Shown here: positions 1 to 4,170 of the stretch, piece after piece
Numbering within the stretch: position 1 is the stretch's first letter
How the letters are laid out: each line of letters starts with the position of its first letter
Source: CAZRIE01 sp964600075
GTDB lineage: Bacteria > Bacteroidota > Bacteroidia > Flavobacteriales > Flavobacteriaceae
NCBI GenBank assembly: GCA_964600075.1
Contig: CAZRIE010000172.1
Coordinates: 1 to 6,067, forward strand
Reading direction: 5' to 3'
Length of the DNA: 6,067 bases
Translations under genes and position numbers: made by a program
Notes under the pieces: model-generated
The model's input: only the letters and a program-made list of their open reading frames with translations
Told to the model about the DNA's origin: nothing
Database searches by the model: none

Positions 1-12
1 AAACCGATAATT

Positions 13-675
13 ATGCTACTAAAACTAAACAACATTTTTAAATGGGTACAACAGGGGGGGCAACGTGTTTTCCTTTTGAAGGATATCAATCTCAATGTGG
101 AAGAAGGGGAATTTATTTCCGTAATGGGACCATCCGGTTCGGGGAAATCGACTTTACTTAATGTTATCGGTATGTTAGACGATTTTGATGAGGGGGAATA
201 TGAGTTTCTCGATGAACCCGTGCATCAACTGAAAGAAAAACATAGGGCCAATCTGTACAAGCAGTATATCGGCTTTGTATTTCAGGCCTATCATTTGATC
301 GACGAGCTTACCGTTTATGAAAACTTAGAAATGCCCTTGCTTTACAAAAAACATAGAGGTTCTGAACGTAAGGCCATGGTGGCCGATATACTCGATCGTT
401 TTAATATCGTCGGAAAGAAAGATTTGTTCCCTTCCCAATTAAGCGGTGGCCAACAACAACTGGTCGGTGTGGCAAGGGCTTTGATTACCAAGCCTAAATT
501 GATTTTGGCCGATGAGCCTACGGGCAATCTCAACTCGCAACAAGGAAATGAGATTATGCAGCTTTTCAAAGAATTGAACGACGAGGGCGTCACTATTATT
601 CAGGTAACTCATTCCGAAAAAAATGCGGAATACGGCAAACGGATAATCAATTTATTGGATGGGCGGATGGTGTAG
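13..675 (+). CDS. LolD/MacB-type ABC transporter ATP-binding protein
   Basis: This is the cytoplasmic ATPase subunit of an ABC transporter of the LolD/MacB/FtsE class, 220 residues, the usual length for a stand-alone subunit. All nucleotide-binding motifs are visible: Walker A GPSGSGKST (39-47), Q-loop Q91, signature LSGGQQ (143-148), Walker B LILADE with catalytic E168, and switch histidine H200. Two motifs are variant: the signature continues QLVG where QRVA is usual, and the D-loop reads GNLNS instead of GNLDS. Family members partner with FtsX/MacB-like permeases that act on lipoproteins, cell-envelope substrates or drugs; no permease lies in this window, so the substrate is unknown. A partner could lie upstream, beyond the window edge. 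The ATG start gives the normal N-terminus, with the first beta strand directly after it, although the frame is open to the window edge. A G7 run (54-60) sits in codons 14-16. A LolD role specifically is not proven. Confidence 0.93.
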   Translation: MLLKLNNIFKWVQQGGQRVFLLKDINLNVEEGEFISVMGPSGSGKSTLLNVIGMLDDFDEGEYEFLDEPVHQLKEKHRANLYKQYIGFVFQAYHLIDELTVYENLEMPLLYKKHRGSERKAMVADILDRFNIVGKKDLFPSQLSGGQQQLVGVARALITKPKLILADEPTGNLNSQQGNEIMQLFKELNDEGVTIIQVTHSEKNAEYGKRIINLLDGRMV

Positions 676-703
676 CTGAATTTCCATCGAACTAATTTTT
701 TCT

Positions 704-745
704 AAAATGCCCTAATTTATCAAAAATTGGGACATTTTGATAAAT
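704..745 (+). terminator. Overlapping inverted repeats, possible terminator or attenuator-like structure
   Basis: Two alternative hairpins share sequence here. Hairpin A pairs 704-712 plus 714-718 with 724-731 plus 733-738 (14 pairs, single-base bulges at T713 and A732, five-base loop). Hairpin B is a perfect 11-bp inverted repeat, ATTTATCAAAA (715-725) with TTTTGATAAAT (735-745), around a nine-base loop. They cannot form together. The site starts 28 bases after the stop codon of the ABC ATPase gene, so a transcription-end role is the simplest reading. There is no clean T-tract after either stem, which weakens a classical intrinsic-terminator call. The perfect palindrome could instead be a binding site for a dimeric regulator. 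A further 7-bp inverted repeat (AATGGTA 746-752, TACCATT 775-781) follows directly. Confidence 0.4.
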
Positions 746-824
746 AATGGTAATCCTATAATCTACCCCTATCCTACCATTCCATATTTCAATCCCAACC
801 CTTTATCGTTTCACGCCTATGCCG

Positions 825-832
825 TATCTTTG
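825..832 (+). promoter_or_regulatory. Candidate Bacteroidetes -7 promoter element for mrp
   Basis: TATCTTTG matches the Bacteroidetes sigma-ABfr -7 consensus TAnnTTTG at all fixed positions and ends 22 bases before the mrp ATG, which would give a short leader. No convincing -33 TTG-type element is seen at the usual spacing (about 19 bases), so only half of the promoter is supported. It would drive mrp and the NifU-like gene one base downstream of it. Confidence 0.5.
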
Positions 833-854
833 TTGTTTAGAATGATTTTACATA

Positions 855-1997
855 ATGAAACTAGACAAAAAAGAAGTTTTAAAGGCATTGGAAAACATTA
901 CGGTACCCGGTGAAGGTCAGAATATGGTCGAAAGTGGTGCGGTAAAGAACATACAGATTTTCGGAGATGAGGTTGAGGTCGATATTACCATCAACAATCC
1001 TAGTCTTCAGGCAAGAAAAAAGACCGAAGTGGAAATTTTGAAAATTATCCACAGAGAGGTTTATGAAAAGGCAAAGATCAAAATCAACATCCAGGTCGAT
1101 GCCCCTGCAGCAAAACCAAAAGTCAACGAAATCAAAGGAAAACCGATTCCGGGAATCCAGAATATTATTGCCGTTGCTTCGGGAAAAGGAGGGGTAGGCA
1201 AATCTACAGTTACAGCTAACCTAGCGGTGACCTTAGCCAAAATGGGCTTTAAGGTTGGGGTTTTGGATGCCGATATTTATGGCCCGTCCATGCCCATTAT
1301 GTTCGATGTGGCCCAAGAAAAACCATTGGCAGTAAACGTTAACGGAAAATCAAAAATGAAACCCGTTGAGAGCTATGGGGTCAAATTATTATCCATTGGG
1401 TTTTTCACGCAGCCCAATCAGGCTGTTATCTGGCGGGGTCCTATGGCCTCAAAAGCCTTGAACCAAATGATTTTTGATGCCCATTGGGGCGAAATCGATT
1501 TTATGCTCTTGGATCTTCCTCCCGGAACCGGAGACATCCATTTGAGCATTATGCAAGCTATGCCCGTTACCGGTGCCGTAGTCGTAAGTACACCACAGGA
1601 AGTTGCGCTGGCCGATGCCAGAAAGGGCGTAGCGATGTTTCAACAAGATTCTATCAACGTGCCCGTCTTGGGCATTGTGGAGAATATGGCTTATTTTACG
1701 CCTGAAGAACTTCCGAACAACAAATATTATATCTTTGGAAAGGAAGGTGCAAAGCGTTTGTCCGAAGACTTGAACGTGCCTTTTCTTGGAGAAATTCCTT
1801 TGGTGCAAAGTATTCGCGAGGCGGGCGATATAGGAAGACCTGCGGCCTTGCAAACAGCGACTCCTGTGGAAAGTGCATTTGAACAGTTGACCAGAAACGT
1901 GGTACAGGAAGTTGTAGCGCGAAACAAAAGTCTTCCGCCCACGGAAGCGATTAAAATAACAACAATGGCGGGCTGTTCCGCCGTCAATAAAAAGTAA
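855..1997 (+). CDS. mrp: Mrp/ApbC/NBP35-family iron-sulfur cluster carrier ATPase
   Basis: This is a cytoplasmic P-loop ATPase that in its family binds and hands over [4Fe-4S] clusters to apoproteins. The 380-residue protein starts with a MIP18/DUF59-type domain (about 4-80), then a proline- and lysine-rich linker, then the Mrp ATPase domain (about 100-350). Visible motifs are the deviant Walker A SGKGGVGKST (109-118, with signature lysine K111), DADIYGPSMP (138-147), the WRGPM segment (193-197) and DLPPGTGD (220-227). The CxxC that many Mrp/NBP35 proteins carry after ENM(A/S)YF is absent: the region reads ENMAYFTPEELPNNKY (276-290 area). The only cysteine in the whole protein is C374, in the C-terminal motif MAGCSAV. 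I believe this is the normal Bacteroidetes form rather than a mutation. The NifU-like gene begins one base after the stop, so co-translation and joint function are likely. The start fits the family N-terminus and the promoter-like motif just upstream. Confidence 0.96.
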   Translation: MKLDKKEVLKALENITVPGEGQNMVESGAVKNIQIFGDEVEVDITINNPSLQARKKTEVEILKIIHREVYEKAKIKINIQVDAPAAKPKVNEIKGKPIPGIQNIIAVASGKGGVGKSTVTANLAVTLAKMGFKVGVLDADIYGPSMPIMFDVAQEKPLAVNVNGKSKMKPVESYGVKLLSIGFFTQPNQAVIWRGPMASKALNQMIFDAHWGEIDFMLLDLPPGTGDIHLSIMQAMPVTGAVVVSTPQEVALADARKGVAMFQQDSINVPVLGIVENMAYFTPEELPNNKYYIFGKEGAKRLSEDLNVPFLGEIPLVQSIREAGDIGRPAALQTATPVESAFEQLTRNVVQEVVARNKSLPPTEAIKITTMAGCSAVNKK

Positions 1998-1998
1998 T

Positions 1999-2238
1999 AT
2001 GACATCTGAAGAACTTAAACTGAACGTGCAAAAGGCCTTGGATGAAATCCGACCTTTTTTACAGAGCGATGGAGGCGATATATCGCTAGTGTCCATCGAC
2101 AATGAAAATTCCGTAAAGGTAAAGTTAGAAGGAGCGTGTGTAGGTTGTACGGTCAATCAGATGACCCTAAAAAGTGGAGTTGAGATGACGATTAAGAAGT
2201 ATGCGCCTCAAATCGAAGAGGTGGTAAATATTGATTGA
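1999..2238 (+). CDS. NifU/Nfu C-terminal-domain iron-sulfur scaffold protein
   Basis: This small 79-residue protein consists of just the Nfu domain (NifU C-terminal type), which as a dimer holds a [4Fe-4S] cluster and passes it to target proteins in the cytoplasm. The diagnostic CxxC is present as GACVGCTVNQMTLKSGVE, with C47 and C50 as the cluster ligands, preceded by the typical PFLQSDGGDISLV segment (19-31). It lacks the N-terminal A-type domain found in NfuA of Enterobacteria and the NifU scaffold domains, as is usual for stand-alone Nfu proteins. It lies one base downstream of mrp, so the two are almost certainly one transcript. Because the neighbouring Mrp has no CxxC, this protein supplies the only classical cluster-binding cysteine pair of the mrp/nfu pair. 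No Shine-Dalgarno sequence is seen, as expected in this phylum. Confidence 0.95.
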   Translation: MTSEELKLNVQKALDEIRPFLQSDGGDISLVSIDNENSVKVKLEGACVGCTVNQMTLKSGVEMTIKKYAPQIEEVVNID

Positions 2239-2279
2239 TATTCTTGACTTTTATCATAATTCAATTCTTTCCTACAACA

Positions 2280-2287
2280 TAACTTTG
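2280..2287 (+). promoter_or_regulatory. Candidate Bacteroidetes -7 promoter element for the reductase gene
   Basis: TAACTTTG matches TAnnTTTG at all fixed positions, lies within the 74-base gap between the NifU-like gene and the reductase gene, and ends 25 bases before the ATG. A TTG occurs further upstream (around 2246), but about 33 bases away, which is too far for a standard -33 element. The reductase may therefore have its own promoter in addition to read-through from mrp. Confidence 0.5.
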
Positions 2288-2312
2288 CCAAAATTTTAAA
2301 TGTTTTCTTTTC

Positions 2313-3371
2313 ATGATTAAAACGGATATACTGATTATCGGAGCTGGCCCAACAGGGCTTTTCGCCGTTTTTGAGGCCGGTCTGCTTCAGCTCAAATGTC
2401 ATCTGATTGACGCGCTACCGGAGGCAGGTGGACAGTGCTCTGAAATTTATCCCAAGAAACCTATTTATGATATTCCCGGATTTCCTGAAATATTGGCGGG
2501 TGAACTGGTCGATAACTTGGTGGAACAGATTAAACCCTTTCAGCCGGGTTTCACATTAGGAGAGCGGGCCGAGACCATCGAAAAGTTGGAAGATGATTCC
2601 TTTATTGTTACCACGAACAAGGGCACAAAACACCAGGCACCTATTGTTGCGATCGCAGGCGGATTAGGCAGTTTCGAACCTCGAAAACCCTTGCTTGAAG
2701 ACCTTTCCAAATTTGAGGATAACGGTGTTGCCTATATCATTAAAGACCCGGAAGTATATAGAGACAAAAGAGTTGTAATCGCTGGTGGTGGAGATTCCGC
2801 TTTGGATTGGAGTATCTTTTTGTCTGATGTCGCCACGCAAGTTACGTTGGTACATCGTCGAAACGAATTCCGTGGGGCTTTAGATTCGGTAGAGAAAGCA
2901 CAGCACCTCAAAAACGAAGGGAAAATCAATTTGGTTACTCCCGCGGAAATAATTGGACTCAAAGGAAGTGATACTCTAGAAGCTGTCACAATTCGCAAAT
3001 CGACAGATCCGAAAGAAAATTTTGATTTAGAGGTCGATAATTTTATTCCCCTATTCGGACTTTCCCCCAAACTAGGCCCCATTGGCGACTGGGGACTGGA
3101 CATCGAGAAGAATGCCATCAAAGTAAATACCTTTGATTATCAGACCAACATTCCCGGAATATATGCCATTGGTGACGTGAACACCTATCCCGGAAAACTA
3201 AAATTGATTCTTTGTGGTTTCCATGAAGCGACTTTAATGTGCCAAAGTGCGTATCAGCGTATTTTTCCCGATAAAAGATATGTAATGAAGTACACTACGG
3301 TAGGTGGCGTAACCGGCTTCGACGGCAGTAAAAAGGAGGCGCCGAAAGCCGTTGTGAAAGCTATTGAATAG
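2313..3371 (+). CDS. Thioredoxin-reductase-like ferredoxin/flavodoxin-NADP+ reductase (FAD/NAD(P)-dependent oxidoreductase)
   Basis: This is a cytoplasmic homodimer-type flavoprotein predicted to move electrons between NADPH and ferredoxin or flavodoxin. The 352 residues show an N-terminal FAD-binding GAGPTG (10-15), the conserved GGQCSEIYP stretch (39-47), a second Rossmann motif GGGDSALDW (158-166) followed by HRRNEFRG (181-188), whose arginines fit the NADP 2'-phosphate site, and the C-terminal FAD motif YAIGD (284-288). The CxxC redox pair of true thioredoxin reductases is absent, and there is a C-terminal extension after the second FAD motif (about 310-352). This places it with the YumC/Chlorobaculum-type FNRs rather than with TrxB. 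The next intact gene is a [2Fe-2S] ferredoxin, its probable partner, although a decayed insert now lies between them. The start at MIKTDILIIGAGP is the standard family start; an upstream ATG at 2300 is out of frame. Confidence 0.95.
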   Translation: MIKTDILIIGAGPTGLFAVFEAGLLQLKCHLIDALPEAGGQCSEIYPKKPIYDIPGFPEILAGELVDNLVEQIKPFQPGFTLGERAETIEKLEDDSFIVTTNKGTKHQAPIVAIAGGLGSFEPRKPLLEDLSKFEDNGVAYIIKDPEVYRDKRVVIAGGGDSALDWSIFLSDVATQVTLVHRRNEFRGALDSVEKAQHLKNEGKINLVTPAEIIGLKGSDTLEAVTIRKSTDPKENFDLEVDNFIPLFGLSPKLGPIGDWGLDIEKNAIKVNTFDYQTNIPGIYAIGDVNTYPGKLKLILCGFHEATLMCQSAYQRIFPDKRYVMKYTTVGGVTGFDGSKKEAPKAVVKAIE

Positions 3372-3406
3372 TTAGGGTCTAGGAATTGGGGATTAGGAAC
3401 AAGTAA
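3372..3406 (+). repeat. Left G-rich terminal repeat of the four-helix-bundle element
   Basis: Directly after the reductase stop codon, the strand carries four G-runs (75-77, 82-83, 88-91 and 96-97 of the 3300s), each separated by exactly four bases: TCTA, AATT, ATTA. The last part, GGATTAGGAACAAGTAA (3390-3406), is the reverse complement of 3767-3783 at 15 of 17 positions. The regular spacing suggests degenerate TTAGG/AATTGG tandem units and could permit a two-tetrad G-quadruplex. Confidence 0.6.
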
Positions 3407-3412
3407 AAATAA

Positions 3413-3760
3413 ATGGCCGTTAAGAAATTTGAGGATTTAATTGTTTGGTAAAAATCTCAAGATTTTGCAGTTGCCATATATAAGTACTTTTCTAATCTAA
3501 AAGATTACTCCTTTAAAGACCAGATATCGCGGGCTTCGGAGTCTATTTCAAATAATATTCCGGAAGGGTTCGATAGAAGAACAAATCCTGATTTTATAAG
3601 ATTCTTGTACATTGCGATTAGTTCAAATAGTGAAGTGCGTTCTATGATATATTTGTCAAATAGATTGGGATAATTAAACTCAGATAAAGCCAAGGAATTA
3701 GTAGATAAGTCAAATGAAATTTCTAGGATGTTATACGGACTAATTCAATCAATGAAATAA
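3413..3760 (+). pseudogene. Four-helix-bundle protein of the 23S rRNA intervening-sequence (S23) family, two in-frame stops
   Basis: Read from the ATG, this frame encodes a recognisable small four-helix-bundle protein (115 codons) of the S23/intervening-sequence-protein family, but TAA codons interrupt it at codon 13 (3449-3451) and codon 87 (3671-3673). Hallmarks are FEDLIVW (6-12) before the first stop, DYSFKDQISRA (31-41), the signature SISNNIPEGFDRR (44-56), FIRFLYIA (61-68), SEVRSM (73-78) and NRLG (83-86) just before the second stop. Family members usually read VWQKS where the first stop falls and RLGY where the second falls, so the lost residues are probably Gln and Tyr. There are no frameshifts, and the frame continues to a natural TAA at 3758-3760, with length typical of the family. 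Intact members form helical bundles, some as pentamers, with a poorly known, probably nucleic-acid-related role. Only fragments could be made here, so it is called a pseudogene. Confidence 0.88.
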
Positions 3761-3766
3761 TACTAA

Positions 3767-3785
3767 TTACTAGTTCCTAATTCCT
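3767..3785 (-). repeat. Right terminal inverted repeat of the four-helix-bundle element
   Basis: The reverse complement of 3767-3783 is GAATTAGGAACTAGTAA, matching the left copy at 3390-3406 in 15 of 17 positions, including an unbroken ATTAGGAAC core. Two further bases (3784-3785) extend it to the AGGAATT unit, which also occurs at the left end (3381-3387) but there is offset by seven bases. The repeat stops only four bases before the ferredoxin start codon, so the leader of that gene is mostly element sequence. Confidence 0.6.
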
Positions 3786-3789
3786 TTTT

Positions 3790-4116
3790 ATGGATATCAA
3801 GCTAAAAATAACCGACCGCGACGGCGTAACTCATGAAGTTGACGCCCCGACCGATATGAACATGAATCTGATGGAAGTAGTGCGCTCATATGAACTAGCT
3901 CCAGAAGGTACAATTGGCGTTTGCGGCGGTATGGCCATGTGTGCCTCTTGCCAATGCTATGTAAAGTCAGACCACAAACTTCCTGAAAAATCAGATGATG
4001 AAGATGCTATGCTCGCAGAAGCTTTCTATGTGGAAGATAACTCTCGACTAGGTTGCCAGATTCATATGACCGAAAACTTGGATGGCCTGGAGGTGCAGTT
4101 GGCGCCGGAGAGTTAG
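3790..4116 (+). CDS. Adrenodoxin/ISC-type [2Fe-2S] ferredoxin
   Basis: This is a 108-residue soluble one-electron carrier. The four cluster ligands of the vertebrate/ISC-type fold are visible as C45-x5-C51-x2-C54 and C89 (GVCGGMAMCASC and RLGCQI). An extra cysteine, C56, follows the third ligand and is not expected to bind the cluster. The acidic stretch KSDDEDAMLAEAF (67-79) corresponds to the partner-recognition helix of adrenodoxin-type proteins. This class supplies electrons for Fe-S cluster assembly or to P450-like enzymes; with Mrp, an Nfu protein and an NADPH-ferredoxin reductase upstream, Fe-S assembly is the more likely role here. The start is chosen because the first beta strand begins at once (MDIKLKITD). 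The sequence before the ATG comes from the end of the inserted element and shows neither a ribosome-binding site nor a good -7 promoter motif. Confidence 0.95.
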   Translation: MDIKLKITDRDGVTHEVDAPTDMNMNLMEVVRSYELAPEGTIGVCGGMAMCASCQCYVKSDHKLPEKSDDEDAMLAEAFYVEDNSRLGCQIHMTENLDGLEVQLAPES

Positions 4117-4139
4117 AGGTTAAATTAAACTACAAATTT

Positions 4140-4168
4140 AAAATTCAACTACAAAAATTGAGTTTGAA
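4140..4168 (-). terminator. Possible terminator between convergent ferredoxin and exporter genes
   Basis: TTCAACT (4144-4150) can pair with AGTTTGAA (4161-4168) with one bulged base around a ten-base loop. Read on the minus strand, the stem follows the exporter stop codon after two bases and is followed by a T-rich run (AATTTTAAATTT), as expected for a weak intrinsic terminator of that gene. Read on the plus strand there is little T-tract. The gap also holds a 9-bp direct repeat, AACTACAAA, at 4128-4136 and 4147-4155. Confidence 0.35.
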
Positions 4169-4170
4169 CT

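Larger units (their letters stand above)
3372..3785 (+). mobile_element. Candidate small repeat-bounded element carrying a decayed four-helix-bundle (S23/IVS-like) gene
   Basis: This block of about 400 bases lies between the reductase stop codon and the ferredoxin start codon. It is clearly more AT-rich than its neighbours (about 30% GC by hand count over 3421-3760, while sampled lines of the flanking genes run about 38-55%). Its two ends carry imperfectly complementary repeats of the TTAGGAAC type, and its only coding content is an S23-type four-helix-bundle gene. In 23S rRNA intervening sequences, a gene of this family sits in the loop of a stem made by complementary ends, and the arrangement here resembles that. 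No transposase is encoded and I see no clear target-site duplication. Calling it mobile is therefore inference, and the exact ends are uncertain by several bases. Confidence 0.5.

Noticed and set aside
1449..2156. Long open frame of 235 codons on the minus strand
   Set aside because: It is antisense to mrp and the NifU-like gene, both unambiguous, and its product is low in recognisable motifs and rich in His, Arg, Ser and Cys, as is typical of an antisense shadow.
2300..2320. Six-codon leader peptide frame overlapping the reductase start
   Set aside because: It is out of frame with the reductase, very short, and has no regulatory codon pattern. Such mini-frames are common by chance.
3449..3673. 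Stop-codon recoding (TAA read as an amino acid) in the four-helix-bundle gene
   Set aside because: The two stops stand at positions where different residues (Gln and Tyr) are expected, neighbouring genes show no in-frame TAA, and several of them end with it.
3505..3693. Minus-strand open frame across the four-helix-bundle region
   Set aside because: The plus-strand frame shows clear family motifs, and the minus-strand product shows none. It is open only because the plus-strand coding pattern leaves few antisense stops.
3372..3785. CRISPR array or tandem repeat array
   Set aside because: The G-rich units are degenerate, only a few bases long and confined to the ends; there are no repeat-spacer units.
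3372..3785. Diversity-generating retroelement accessory (Avd-like) locus
   Set aside because: Avd proteins share the four-helix-bundle fold, but no reverse transcriptase, template repeat or variable repeat is present in the window, and the SISNN-EGF type motifs fit the S23 branch.
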